Part shown: in pieces, positions 7,014 to 20,457 of the stretch
Numbering within the stretch: the first letter of the stretch is position 1
Layout: each line of letters opens with the position of its first letter
Source of the DNA: JANQHS01 sp965227315
Lineage (GTDB): Bacteria; Bacteroidota; Bacteroidia; Cytophagales; CCMP332
Direction of reading: 5' to 3'
DNA: 64,000 bases
Assembly: GCA_965227315.1 (NCBI GenBank)
Contig: OZ245737.1
Location: 3,224,001 to 3,288,000 of the forward strand
The notes under the pieces: generated by a model
What the model was told of the DNA's origin: nothing
The model's input: only the letters and a program-made list of their open reading frames with translations
Database searches by the model: none
Made by a program: the position numbers and the translations under genes

Positions 7014-9251
7014 ATGGCAGTGAGCTTGGCCAGGAAGAACAAAAGAGAAATTGATTCCGATCAGTTGGAGCGGGATATGATCGTGCGTCAGTACCGGCGT
7101 CTTTTGAGAAAAGCACGTCCTGTGTTGAAGAACGGCGATGTGCGTAAGATCAGGGAAGCATTCAACCTGGCCTTGAGGGCGCATGAGGGATTTAAGAGAA
7201 AGAGCGGAGAGCCCTTTATCGTACACCCCCTTGCCGTAGCCGAGATCACCGTCTCTGAGATCGGACTTGGAGCAACTTCGATCATATCCGCCATTCTTCA
7301 TGATGTCGTTGAGGACACCGATCTCACTTTGGATGATATCCGAAAAAGATTTGGACCCAAGGTAGCTCAGATCATAGATGGGCTTACAAAGATCAAGGGC
7401 GACTTTGAATATGGTTCTTCAGAACAGGCTGAGAACTTCAGGAAAATGCTTCTTACCCTTTCGGAAGATGTTAGGGTGATCTTCATCAAGCTAGCCGATC
7501 GGCTTCATAATATGCGTACCCTGGAAAGTATGCCAAGGGATAAGCAACTGAAGATCTCTAATGAGACCATGTATCTGTATGCTCCGCTGGCTCACCGGCT
7601 AGGGCTTTATAATATTAAGTCGGAGCTTGAAGATCTTTATATCAAATACAATGAGCGGGAGGCTTTTGATCTGATCTCCGGAAAGCTCACCGAGACAAAA
7701 GAGGCCAGGAACAAATTCATCCGGGACTTTATCAAGCCGATCAAAGCGAAAATTGGAAAAGAGGAGTTTGAATTTGTGATCAAGGGAAGGTTGAAATCTA
7801 TTTTTTCGATCTACTCCAAAATGAAAAAGCAGAACATCCCATTTGAAGAGGTTTATGACCTTTTCGCGATCAGGATCATCATGGATGTGCCGCCCGAGCA
7901 GGAAAAGTCAGCTTGCTGGCATGTTTACTCTTTGGTTACCGATACCTATCAACCCAACCCCGACCGTCTTCGTGATTGGATCAGCACCCCAAAGGCGAAT
8001 GGCTACGAATCTCTTCATGCTACTGTTATGAGCAATTCAGGGCAGTGGGTAGAGGTTCAGGTGAGGACACAAAGGATGGATGAAATTGCCGAGAAAGGAT
8101 ATGCTGCTCATTGGAAATACAAATACGGAACCGATATCAAAGTTTCCACGGGATTGGATCAATGGCTGGACAAGGTGCGCGATGCCCTTGAGCAGAATGA
8201 CCTTCCGGCATTGGAGTTTGTAGATGACTTTAGGGCCAATCTTTTCTCCGATGAATTGTTCGTTTTTACTCCAAAGGGAGAGTTGAAATCCTTACCCTCC
8301 GGAGCAACGGCGCTGGACTTTGCTTTTGAGATCCATACCGACATCGGAAAAAAATGTATTGGAGCCAAAGCGAATCATAAACTCGTTCCGCTGAGTTATA
8401 AGGTGAGAAACGGAGATCAGGTAGAGATTCTCACCAGCAAGAAACAAAAACCTACGGAAGATTGGCTCAAGTTTGTAGTGACCTCCAAGGCCAAGTCCAA
8501 GATCAAACAATCGTTAAAGGAGGGTAGGAAGAAGCTTGAAAAGCATGGGGTAGAGCGACTGACAGCCTGGTTGAACAAGAATAAGCTCGAGGCCACGAAT
8601 GAATTCAAGACCAGACTGAGAGCCTACTTCAATGCACGGACCGACAGGGACCTGTATTATAAGGTGGGGTTTGGATCCATTGATAAGCAGGATTTTAAAA
8701 AGTTCCTTGTCTTCCTGAGCAGATCACCCAAATCCGTAAACCAGAAGATCAAGGACGCCAAGACCTTTAAAAATGAGGTGCGGCGAACCACGGGTAAAAA
8801 AGGGGATATGTTATTGATCGGGGAGGATATGTCTCAGATCGATTATACCCTTTCCAAATGCTGTAATCCTATTCCGGGTGATGATGTTTTTGGATTTGTC
8901 ACGATCAATGATGGGATCAAGATCCATAGAACCACCTGTCCGAATGCCTTAGAACTGATGTCCAATTATGGCTATCGAATAGTCAAAGCCAAATGGACCA
9001 GTCAGAAGGAGATTGCTTTTCTGGCAGGGATCAAGGTATTGGGAACGGACCGGGTCGGGATGATTAATGATATTTCCCAGGTGATATCGAATGATCTGAA
9101 GGTCAACATGCGTTCAATCACAGTGGATACCGAAGCAAACATGTTTGAGGGGGAGATCAGCGTGTTTGTCAATGATACAAACCACCTGAACAAGTTGATT
9201 TCAAAACTTACGAACATCGAAGGAGTTGAATCGGTTACCAGGTTCGATTAA
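7014..9251 (+). CDS. rsh: Bifunctional (p)ppGpp synthetase/hydrolase, RelA/SpoT family
   Basis: 745 residues, the length of long Rsh enzymes. It makes and degrades (p)ppGpp in the stringent response. The HD hydrolase domain has H71 (FIVHPLAVAE) and H96-D97 (ILHDVVEDTD), so hydrolase activity is expected. The synthetase domain shows KGRLKSIFSIYSKM, a DLFAIRII strand and GYESLHATV. A TGS domain (VFTPKGELKSLPSGATALDF) lies near 415-470, and a C-terminal ACT domain (about 665-745) begins AGIKVLGTDRVGMINDIS. The zinc-finger-like region with SKCCNPIPGDD is present. A TAATTTTG motif ends 5 bp before the ATG, too close to serve as a promoter for this start, so translation might begin later (for example at M22). 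Confidence 0.93.
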   Translation: MAVSLARKNKREIDSDQLERDMIVRQYRRLLRKARPVLKNGDVRKIREAFNLALRAHEGFKRKSGEPFIVHPLAVAEITVSEIGLGATSIISAILHDVVEDTDLTLDDIRKRFGPKVAQIIDGLTKIKGDFEYGSSEQAENFRKMLLTLSEDVRVIFIKLADRLHNMRTLESMPRDKQLKISNETMYLYAPLAHRLGLYNIKSELEDLYIKYNEREAFDLISGKLTETKEARNKFIRDFIKPIKAKIGKEEFEFVIKGRLKSIFSIYSKMKKQNIPFEEVYDLFAIRIIMDVPPEQEKSACWHVYSLVTDTYQPNPDRLRDWISTPKANGYESLHATVMSNSGQWVEVQVRTQRMDEIAEKGYAAHWKYKYGTDIKVSTGLDQWLDKVRDALEQNDLPALEFVDDFRANLFSDELFVFTPKGELKSLPSGATALDFAFEIHTDIGKKCIGAKANHKLVPLSYKVRNGDQVEILTSKKQKPTEDWLKFVVTSKAKSKIKQSLKEGRKKLEKHGVERLTAWLNKNKLEATNEFKTRLRAYFNARTDRDLYYKVGFGSIDKQDFKKFLVFLSRSPKSVNQKIKDAKTFKNEVRRTTGKKGDMLLIGEDMSQIDYTLSKCCNPIPGDDVFGFVTINDGIKIHRTTCPNALELMSNYGYRIVKAKWTSQKEIAFLAGIKVLGTDRVGMINDISQVISNDLKVNMRSITVDTEANMFEGEISVFVNDTNHLNKLISKLTNIEGVESVTRFD

Positions 9252-9277
9252 TCATTTTTTCTTGCGGCCTGAATATC

Positions 9278-9285
9278 TACTTTTG
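9278..9285 (+). promoter_or_regulatory. Candidate -7 element for fur-purA
   Basis: TACTTTTG is an exact TAnnTTTG match 15 bp before the fur ATG, so the transcript would have a very short leader. A TTG lies at 9262-9264, but the 13-bp spacing is shorter than usual. Confidence 0.5.
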
Positions 9286-9299
9286 CGCGGCTTACGATA

Positions 9300-9785
9300 A
9301 TGGGAAAGAAAAGAAATATCAACGAGGAAGTGCGTAATATCTTCACTGATTTTCTGGAGGTTAAGGGCCTCAGAAAAACACCAGAGAGGTATGCTATCCT
9401 TGATGAGATCTATTCCAATCCGGGGCATTTTGATGTAGAGAAGCTCTATCTCAAAATGAAAAAGAACAACTACAGGGTTAGCAGGGCTACCGTCTACAAC
9501 ACCCTGGATCTTCTGGAGAATTGTGAACTCGTCGTAAAGCACCAGTTCCAGGATAATATCTCCGAATATGAAAGGTCGTACGGGGCCAGTCAACACGATC
9601 ATCTTTTGTGTAATGATTGCAAGAAGGTGGTTGAATTCTGCGACCCCAGGATTCATGCAATTCAATCCATGGCGGGTGAGTTGCTCAAATACAATATCAC
9701 AAACCACTCACTGATCCTTTATGGAGATTGCATCAAGGAAAATTGTGAGAACAAAAAGCAGAGGAAGAAAGCAAAGAGAAACTAA
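9300..9785 (+). CDS. fur: Fur-family metal-dependent transcriptional regulator
   Basis: 161 residues. The N-terminal winged helix contains the recognition-helix signature SRATVYNTLDLL (61-72). The dimerisation domain holds the metal-site residues H99 and H101 (HDHLLC) and two CxxC-like pairs, C104/C107 and C144/C149, which form the structural zinc site of Fur and PerR proteins. The lysine-rich tail is usual. Whether it senses iron, zinc or peroxide cannot be read from the sequence; Fur is the default call. The stop codon overlaps the purA start by one base, so the two are cotranscribed and probably translationally coupled. Confidence 0.85.
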   Translation: MGKKRNINEEVRNIFTDFLEVKGLRKTPERYAILDEIYSNPGHFDVEKLYLKMKKNNYRVSRATVYNTLDLLENCELVVKHQFQDNISEYERSYGASQHDHLLCNDCKKVVEFCDPRIHAIQSMAGELLKYNITNHSLILYGDCIKENCENKKQRKKAKRN

Positions 9786-11044
9786 TGGCTGTAGATATAA
9801 TCCTTGGACTTCAGTGGGGAGATGAAGGAAAAGGCAAAATAGTGGATGTGCTTTCCCCAAGGTACGAGATCATAGCCCGTTTTCAGGGTGGTCCGAATGC
9901 AGGTCATACACTTGAGATCGGAGATACGAAACACGTATTACATCAGGTGCCGTCAGGAATTTTTCATGAAGAGAAAACCAATGTCATCGGCAATGGTGTG
10001 GTGCTCGATCCTGTGGTATTCAAGAAGGAGATCGATGATCTGTCGGTTTTGGGAGTCGATGCGGTTCCAAGAATTATCGTATCGAATAAGGCTTCCCTCA
10101 TTCTTCCTACTCATAAGCTGATCGACAAGGCTCAGGAAGCAAAAAAGGGAGATAAGAAAATCGGATCAACCCTTAGGGGTATTGGCCCGGCATACCAGGA
10201 TAAATACGGTAGGGCATCATTACGAGTCGGTGATATTCTGAATTCGGATTTTGAAGAAAAGCTTAAAGCCATAATTCGGCACCATGAAGTGGTCATTAAG
10301 AATCTTGGTGGCGAAACCGGTGAATTGTCTACCCTTATTCCTGAATTCAGGGAGTCTTGCGATTTCCTGAGAAGGTTTAGGATCGAACCTACTGAGTTGT
10401 TTTTGAACAAGGCATTGGATGAAGGACGGTCTGTTCTGGCGGAAGGTGCTCAGGGATCTCTGTTGGATATTGATTTTGGCTCCTATCCATTTGTGACTTC
10501 CTCGAATACGCTTTCTTCAGGGGCATGTTCCGGATTGGGTGTCTCTCCCAGGAGGATCTCATCTGTGATCGGAATTTTTAAGGCATACGCCACAAGGGTG
10601 GGCGCAGGACCTTTTCCAAGTGAACTGTTTGATGAGACGGGAAAAAGAATTGCCGAGAAGGGCCATGAGTTTGGTGCCACCACCGGCAGACCACGAAGGG
10701 TGGGTTGGCTTGACCTGAAAGCGCTCAAATATTCCTGCATGTTGAATGGTGTAACGGAGCTGTTTATGATGAAGGTGGATGTGCTTGAAGGTTTTGATTC
10801 GCTTCAGATCCTAAAGAATTATCCGGATGCTGCCTTGGATAGCAATGCGGTTGCCGGAGCCCGGGAAGGGTTCGATTACGTTGAACTGGAGGGATGGAGT
10901 GAGTCCCTTAATCCAACAGATCCAACTTCGATCAGCGGAGGGTTGGAAGCTTATAAAAGCTATATCGAGACCCATGTTGGGATTCCAATCAAGTTGATTT
11001 CGTATGGACCGCAAAGGGCCGAGTCGTTGTGGGTTGAAGACTGA
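9785..11044 (+). CDS. purA: Adenylosuccinate synthetase
   Basis: 419 residues. It joins IMP and aspartate with GTP to give adenylosuccinate, the first committed step to AMP. The P-loop-like GLQWGDEGKGK contains the catalytic D13, and H41 lies in GGPNAGHT. The further signatures TTGRPRRVGWLDL (IMP/base region) and the GxGP segment GSTLRGIGPAYQDK are intact. Its ATG overlaps the fur stop (TAATG). Pairing with fur is a context-only hint that this promoter responds to metal status. Confidence 0.96.
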   Translation: MAVDIILGLQWGDEGKGKIVDVLSPRYEIIARFQGGPNAGHTLEIGDTKHVLHQVPSGIFHEEKTNVIGNGVVLDPVVFKKEIDDLSVLGVDAVPRIIVSNKASLILPTHKLIDKAQEAKKGDKKIGSTLRGIGPAYQDKYGRASLRVGDILNSDFEEKLKAIIRHHEVVIKNLGGETGELSTLIPEFRESCDFLRRFRIEPTELFLNKALDEGRSVLAEGAQGSLLDIDFGSYPFVTSSNTLSSGACSGLGVSPRRISSVIGIFKAYATRVGAGPFPSELFDETGKRIAEKGHEFGATTGRPRRVGWLDLKALKYSCMLNGVTELFMMKVDVLEGFDSLQILKNYPDAALDSNAVAGAREGFDYVELEGWSESLNPTDPTSISGGLEAYKSYIETHVGIPIKLISYGPQRAESLWVED

Positions 11045-11395
11045 TGGTTGAGGGGATTATTTTCTGAGGTAATATTTCAGAGCTTTTTTTGACTTCCCAT
11101 TGTTGGGGGAGGTAAACTTTTCATACTTTTGCACTCGCTTTTTCGGGGGGTATGGATTTTGGAGTTGTGAAGGAGTGAATAGGAGCCCGAGTATGTCGGG
11201 TTTTTCGGTCTTGTTCGGTGGTCAATGATAGTGGCTGATTCGGACGGGAGAAGTTCTTTGAATTGATGGCATCCTGATTTTGATAATCGGGAGATTAGGA
11301 CAGCAGATTGCAACTGGCTTTTTAAGAGGTCAGTTGAAGATGCGAATTCTTGTCAAGATAGAATAGGACGATTTCTGAGCTAAATAATTCTTATT
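11045..11395 (+). promoter_or_regulatory. rRNA operon promoter and leader region
   Basis: About 350 bp without a gene, between purA and 16S. A TACTTTTG at 11124-11131 matches the Bacteroidota -7 consensus; a TTG at 11103-11105 sits 18 bp upstream as a possible -33 element. The remaining leader (about 260 nt) is expected to contain the 16S processing stem and antitermination signals, but I cannot pinpoint a boxA. Confidence 0.55.
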
Positions 11396-12921
<1,526 letters not shown>

Positions 12922-13015
12922 TAGAGCGTTTTGGTCCGAGTGACCAAAGGAGGAAATCGTTCGACAGGTCGCATCGCGATCAGCTGTCCGCCATTGATTC
13001 AAATATTATTGTTCA

Positions 13016-13089
13016 GGGCCTGTAGCTCAGGTGGTTAGAGCGCTACACTGATAATGTAGAGGTCAGAGGTTCAAGTCCTCTCAGGCCCA
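13016..13089 (+). tRNA. tRNA-Ile (GAT)
   Basis: In the 16S-23S spacer. The acceptor GGGCCTG pairs with CAGGCCC. The anticodon loop CTGATAA gives GAT, and the T-arm is AGAGGTTCAAGTCCTCT. Confidence 0.96.
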
Positions 13090-13186
13090 CGCCTTCGCCA
13101 AGGCTACGGCGTGTGCGACACGTTGAGTTTGGCGAGAGATCGTTAAGGTTGGTTCGGGCATCGCCCAGGGAAGCTTTAGCGAATCC

Positions 13187-13260
13187 GGGGGATTAGCTCA
13201 GCTGGCTAGAGCACCTGCCTTGCACGCAGGGGGTCATCGGTTCGAATCCGTTATCCTCCA
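13187..13260 (+). tRNA. tRNA-Ala (TGC)
   Basis: Second spacer tRNA. The acceptor GGGGGAT pairs with ATCCTCC (one G-T). The anticodon loop CTTGCAC gives TGC, and the T-arm is ATCGGTTCGAATCCGTT. Confidence 0.95.
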
Positions 13261-13581
13261 CGAGAAACCGTTAAGAAATTGTCCGGTGGACAATTTTAGG
13301 TTTCGAGAGGGAGATTGGAAGGGCGAGTTTTCGAGCCTTTCAATCGCGCAGCGCTGGGTTTCCGGTGGACGCGGTCCACGGGGCAGTTCGCAAAAGCGGA
13401 TAAGAATTGAAAGGCAAAAGGCCTTTCGCTTTTTGTTGAATTGATCGCATCGTTGTGATGTCGGTCACACTCTCATGGGTACAGACGACATAGCCGTTGG
13501 TTTGTACTGATATGGGAAGAAGTTCATTGACATATTGACTGGAGAGAGTAGTAGGGAAGCATTAAAAGGATTAATGCGGTA
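13261..13581 (+). other. Spacer between tRNA-Ala and 23S rRNA
   Basis: About 320 bp without a gene. It holds a perfect 9-bp inverted repeat, AAATTGTCC (13276-13284) and GGACAATTT (13288-13296), with a 3-base loop, and a smaller stem GTGGAC/GTCCAC at 13365-13379. The part from about 13525 probably forms the 5' half of the 23S processing stem. ORFs here are chance. Confidence 0.6.
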
Positions 13582-16476
<2,895 letters not shown>

Positions 16477-16565
16477 CACAGTGCATTTTTCCTTGTTGTT
16501 TGCCTATTATTTTCTCCATCAATGTTGTCAAAAGATACTGTTGCCCTAAAGGCAACAAACCTTTT

Positions 16566-16677
16566 TGCGGTGGTTATGGCGGAGGGGATCCACCTCTTTC
16601 CATTCCGAACAGAGAAGTTAAGCCCTCCAGCGCCGATGGTACTGGTCTAAAGCCGGGAGAGTAGGTCGCCGCCGCTA
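16566..16677 (+). rRNA. rrf: 5S ribosomal RNA
   Basis: About 112 nt. The terminal helix GCGGTGG pairs with CCGCCGC through one G-U. Internal landmarks are CCATTCCGAACAGAGAAGTTAAG and CGCCGATGGTACTG. It closes the rrn operon. Confidence 0.95.
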
Positions 16678-16685
16678 AATATTGA

Positions 16686-16721
16686 GCCCTAAGTTGCGCA
16701 TGTGACTTAGGGCATTTTTTT
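16686..16721 (+). terminator. rRNA operon terminator
   Basis: GCCCTAAGT (16686-16694) pairs with ACTTAGGGC (16705-16713), followed by A and seven T. Confidence 0.9.
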
Positions 16722-16771
16722 GTCCAATCACTAAGTCATGAAGTAGAATCCGACAGATCTGATACACTTCA

Positions 16772-16800
16772 GGGGTCGCCGCCGCTAAGCATCAAGCCCT
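16772..16800 (+). pseudogene. Remnant of a second 5S rRNA 3' end
   Basis: GGTCGCCGCCGCTAA at 16774-16788 repeats the last 15 bases of the true 5S region (16664-16678). It is followed by a decayed version of the sequence that follows the true 5S (CATCAAGCCCT versus TATTGAGCCCT). The rest of 5S is absent. A second terminator lies just downstream, so this looks like the end of another rRNA operon. Confidence 0.75.
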
Positions 16801-16823
16801 CTGACTTGTTCACAGGATTGAAA

Positions 16824-16854
16824 CCTTCGTAGGTCCAACCTGCGGGGGTTTTTT
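16824..16854 (+). terminator. Second terminator downstream of the rRNA operon
   Basis: CCTTCGTAGGT (16824-16834) pairs with ACCTGCGGGGG (16838-16848) through several G-U pairs, which makes it plus-strand oriented. T-run 16849-16854. It touches the end of the next minus-strand gene. Confidence 0.7.
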
Positions 16855-17638
16855 ATAGAACAATGTTTGGACAGCTCTTGAAAATACTATCCGTATTTGG
16901 AATCAGGTAAGAACCCCAGATAAGGTCCGGATTCATGGACTCCTGATACATGTAAAGTCTGATCCCGCATTCAGGAATATATCTTAGCCAAAGAGATTGC
17001 TCAAATCCTAATTCCCAAACGGTATCCCCAAAACCAAAATTGAAAAACCGATTGGTTAGTTTGATTGATCCGGAAGAGTTCCCTACTTCAAATTCCTGAA
17101 AGCTTAAGGTCCCCATGAGCTCATGAAATAGAAATTCCGGCCCGCCATTGGTCGTATTGTAGCGGTATTCCAAATCAATCTGAAGATTTTTTACCCTTGC
17201 ATAGTCAAAGGCAAAGAAATCTGTACAATGGTCATTTCCAATGGAATCCGATCCAACGGAAAAACTATACAAGCAGGGATTCAAAACCACTTCTATGGAA
17301 TCTTCAAAATCATACTTATTGATCCTAAATAAATATTTACCCAGCGAAAAGTCTTTTGGAATCCTTCCAGTGAAAATGGTGTCCGATGGGAATTTCCTGC
17401 TGAACGTTCTCCTTTCAGGACCAATAAAGGCTCGAAAACTATTTTCTGTAATATTCCCCGAAACGAGACTAACCTTCACTTCCTCCGATTCGTAGAACGA
17501 ATTCTTTTCCAACTGGAAGATCCGGATGGTATCTGAATTCAGAGTATCATTTCCCGGGTTTTTTGGGGTAGGGGAATCCTTAGAACTGCTGCAGGACGAT
17601 ATGAAAAAGAAAAGCAAGATGAGACCGAAGTATTTCAT
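16853..17638 (-). CDS. Lipoprotein A of a duplicated cassette, function unknown
   Basis: 261 residues with the start at 17638. An upstream in-frame ATG at 17725 would put 29 residues before the signal sequence, so I reject it. The lipobox is FFISSC with C16. Two modules can be seen: an N-terminal beta-rich module (about 36-110, with SFYESEEVKVSL and LGKYLFRIN) and a C-terminal module (about 111-261) that begins CLYSFSVGS and ends in paired cysteines (ECGIRLYMY, then IFKSC). Both modules recur in the larger lipoprotein at 18621-20348. It is divergent from lipoprotein B (17792). Probably periplasmic or surface-exposed; no known family recognised. Confidence 0.75.
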   Translation of the reverse strand: MKYFGLILLFFFISSCSSSKDSPTPKNPGNDTLNSDTIRIFQLEKNSFYESEEVKVSLVSGNITENSFRAFIGPERRTFSRKFPSDTIFTGRIPKDFSLGKYLFRINKYDFEDSIEVVLNPCLYSFSVGSDSIGNDHCTDFFAFDYARVKNLQIDLEYRYNTTNGGPEFLFHELMGTLSFQEFEVGNSSGSIKLTNRFFNFGFGDTVWELGFEQSLWLRYIPECGIRLYMYQESMNPDLIWGSYLIPNTDSIFKSCPNIVL

Positions 17639-17791
17639 GATCATGTTCTTAGACGAAATTACCAAAATCCCAGAACAGAATTTGTAAAGAAGGATGAGAA
17701 CAGGTTCATTTCTCTTTTTTGCCATTGTTTATTGAGCTCAAACAAACCATTAATTCCAAATTCAAGTGTTTAGAATTAGACAAGGCAACAC

Positions 17792-18616
17792 ATGATCATG
17801 GATCTCCTTAGGCTTTTTTCAATATTGGTTCTCGTTTTTCCGAACATGACCTGTCAGAAAAAAGAACCGGTAGTTCCGTTCCAAAATCGGATCATGGTAG
17901 AACTCCTGGACGGTAGCGATTCGGATACCGTTTTTTGGATGCGGTATAACGCCAACTCCATTTCTGAAATCTTTTCGCTCAATCACATATTTCACATCAA
18001 CACTCCAATTCAATACCAGGTAAACTATGGAGTATCGGGTTCTCTTATTTCCATCAATGGAAATGATAATTCATACTATAACTTTTCGAAGGAGGGAAAC
18101 AGAATCATCATGAATTCGAGACTTGGAGATCATTGGACTAGCCCAACCAGCACAATTGGACCGGGAATTGATTTTTTTCTGGATCTTAACACCAATAACA
18201 AGCTTGAAAAACTGGAATGGTCATTTTGGTCATTCAACCAGCCGGGCGGACCCGGATCTTACATTGATTATTTCTTTGATCCCTCAATGCGACTAAGGTC
18301 TTTTTCTTCTTTTTCGAATGGTGAAGAAGAATTGCATTTCGTTTCAGAAGATTCTATTCACTATCCAACCTCACATAACTTTCAAAATCCTTTTGGACGA
18401 GTTCCCCCCGAAATCTACTTTCTGATTACCCCCAATGTTGAGTTAAGAGGGTATAAAATTTTACTCAACTGCCTTACTAAGGAATTGATATGGAAGGTTT
18501 CTGGAGGCGTTTCGGTTGAGTTTATTTATGAATTTGATGACCAGGGACGACCTACGATGGTAGAAGAAAGGCGCCCTTCTTTAACAACCAGACATTGGAA
18601 GATCACCTATAACTGA
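17792..18616 (+). CDS. Lipoprotein B of a duplicated cassette, function unknown
   Basis: 274 residues. The signal LLRLFSILVLVFPNMTC places the lipid-anchored cysteine at 21. The C-terminal part contains a YEFDDQGRPTMVEE segment like the YD (RHS-type) repeats of Bacteroidota DUF4595-like lipoproteins, preceded by NPFGRVPPEIYFL and ILLNCLTKELI. The same order of motifs is found in the protein at 20458, so the two are paralogues. It is divergent from lipoprotein A (153-bp shared upstream region). Its stop lies 4 bp from the stop of the convergent gene at 18621, with no terminator between. Confidence 0.75.
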   Translation: MIMDLLRLFSILVLVFPNMTCQKKEPVVPFQNRIMVELLDGSDSDTVFWMRYNANSISEIFSLNHIFHINTPIQYQVNYGVSGSLISINGNDNSYYNFSKEGNRIIMNSRLGDHWTSPTSTIGPGIDFFLDLNTNNKLEKLEWSFWSFNQPGGPGSYIDYFFDPSMRLRSFSSFSNGEEELHFVSEDSIHYPTSHNFQNPFGRVPPEIYFLITPNVELRGYKILLNCLTKELIWKVSGGVSVEFIYEFDDQGRPTMVEERRPSLTTRHWKITYN

Positions 18617-18620
18617 CTCT

Positions 18621-20348
18621 TTACTGACAGTCCTGGAAGACCCCAGCCGTGCCTGGGATCACGAAATTCGCCTTGATCCCGGTCGGGATGACATTTTTCA
18701 CATGAAGACGCAGAATGAGTCCGCAGCTCTCATCATAGATGATCTGCCAATCAGGGTTATTTCTATCCGGGAATTTTCCTTGTTTGAAATTGAATTCTTC
18801 AAAATCAAAGTCTATGGATTGATCAGTGATCTCATAAACCGGCCATGGTAATCCTCCGAAATCATGAAACCCAAGAGAACTGAAGGAAATATGTCCCTCT
18901 AATAAATAGCCCAGAACAGCGCTTCCGCTCTTTTCGTATTTCAGGTCCACAACCAGATCCTCTACGACAGTTTTAAACACATAGGGTCCGGAATAACCAC
19001 ATGAGTTTGTATTGCTTTGGTTGGGCTCGAATTCACCGGAACCAACCTGATAGCTAAAAAAGCAGGGTCCTCCGCCGGGATTGAATAAACTCGTGATGGT
19101 ATAGGTTTGAATGCTCCAATCTGCCGAATTTAAACTTGCCCAGAAGCTGAATTCCCTTTCGCTTTCATCCTGGCTGGTAAAGGATATTTCTACATTTCCG
19201 GAGTTGAGTTCTACAATTCCGTCAATACCAGGGTCATTTTCGATCTCGATAACCAGGTCATCCGATGACTCAATGATCGCTGCAGTAAAACCCGGAAGAT
19301 CGACGAGCTCAGGAAAATCATTTCCGCTGATATCCCTACCTGCCCGATCAAAGAAGGTATTACTTTGATCTCTATGGTTCATTAATTCGAGTACCATCGA
19401 ATTGCTGGAGGCAAGATCTTCCTGGCTTATGGTTCTGTAGGTTAAGGACACTGGAAACTCTATGATTTCTCCCATATGCACAGAATCCAACCTAAAATTG
19501 TCGGATAGTTCCAGACTCCTTGGGATCAGGAAAGCCTGGTGGATATTGTCCCAGGATCCCCAATGCCTCGAAATATTGATCTCAAGAAAGTTCTCCAAAA
19601 GATCTTCAATAAATGTTTGGCCGTACAATGCTTCTATTTCGATCATGATATCGAAGGTGGAAGGAAGATGGCTGCCGTTTATCGTTAAGGCATTTAACAG
19701 GCATTGTAGATTGCTTTCGGAGATGGATGAAAGGCATCCCGTTCCCTGGCTCAGATCTACTACCTCATTCCAAAGGTGGTCTGAGGCCAGATCATGATTG
19801 AGAAACAGAGATGTGTTGATATATAAAAAACTCAGTGTACTGGTCTTTTCTTCAGCGCTTAATTGGTTGAAATTGGATCGAAGTGAAATCAAACCCGATG
19901 CCAACATGCCATGTCTCGAGACATCTATTTTATTGAAGTCCAAGAGAGCATCCAGATTCAATTGAAGCTTATCCACGACCCCCAGGAACAACTGGTCAGT
20001 CAAAGCGCCTTCATCGACCTTTTCGATGGTCAGTTGTTTGGTTGAACTTGAGACATTCAATCTAAAAACATGCTGTCCTGCTTTTGTGCTTGCTGGAATT
20101 AGAGATGTATAAACAGAATCATTCCTTTTCCTAAACGTCATGCCTGTGGTTCCCAAAAAACCCGATAGGGAATCGGAAGATTCCTGCAGTCCTCGAATAG
20201 TGACCATCATTAGTTCCGAGGCAAAATAAGAATCCTTTGATGTGGTAAATGTGATATCGGACGATCCGCCGGCAGGGCCCACGGTGGAACTTTTAGAACA
20301 GCCAACAAGAATAAAAATCAGCAGAGAGTAGTGGATAAAAGATCGCAT
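18621..20348 (-). CDS. Lipoprotein A' of a duplicated cassette, long form
   Basis: 575 residues. The lipobox is LVGC with C17. The N-terminal module (about 30-110, with DSYFASELMMVTIRG and AGQHVFRLN) and the C-terminal module (about 425-575, beginning CFFSYQVGS and ending SCGLILRL, then GVFQDC) match the two modules of lipoprotein A. Between them is a unique stretch of about 310 residues, rich in S, D and L, that I do not recognise. It is divergent from lipoprotein B' (109-bp upstream region). Confidence 0.75.
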   Translation of the reverse strand: MRSFIHYSLLIFILVGCSKSSTVGPAGGSSDITFTTSKDSYFASELMMVTIRGLQESSDSLSGFLGTTGMTFRKRNDSVYTSLIPASTKAGQHVFRLNVSSSTKQLTIEKVDEGALTDQLFLGVVDKLQLNLDALLDFNKIDVSRHGMLASGLISLRSNFNQLSAEEKTSTLSFLYINTSLFLNHDLASDHLWNEVVDLSQGTGCLSSISESNLQCLLNALTINGSHLPSTFDIMIEIEALYGQTFIEDLLENFLEINISRHWGSWDNIHQAFLIPRSLELSDNFRLDSVHMGEIIEFPVSLTYRTISQEDLASSNSMVLELMNHRDQSNTFFDRAGRDISGNDFPELVDLPGFTAAIIESSDDLVIEIENDPGIDGIVELNSGNVEISFTSQDESEREFSFWASLNSADWSIQTYTITSLFNPGGGPCFFSYQVGSGEFEPNQSNTNSCGYSGPYVFKTVVEDLVVDLKYEKSGSAVLGYLLEGHISFSSLGFHDFGGLPWPVYEITDQSIDFDFEEFNFKQGKFPDRNNPDWQIIYDESCGLILRLHVKNVIPTGIKANFVIPGTAGVFQDCQ

Positions 20349-20457
20349 CGAGTAGGGTAAAATGTTCTTGCAAATATCCGAAATAAAAGCTTTGGCCTAT
20401 CGGGTAAACTCAATGCCAAGACAGGTTTAGGGTGATTTTGACTAATTTTAAGCAAAC

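Noticed and set aside
17639..17725. Longer start (MAKKRNEPVL...) for lipoprotein A
   Set aside because: It would place 29 residues before a perfect lipoprotein signal; the ATG at 17638 is preferred.
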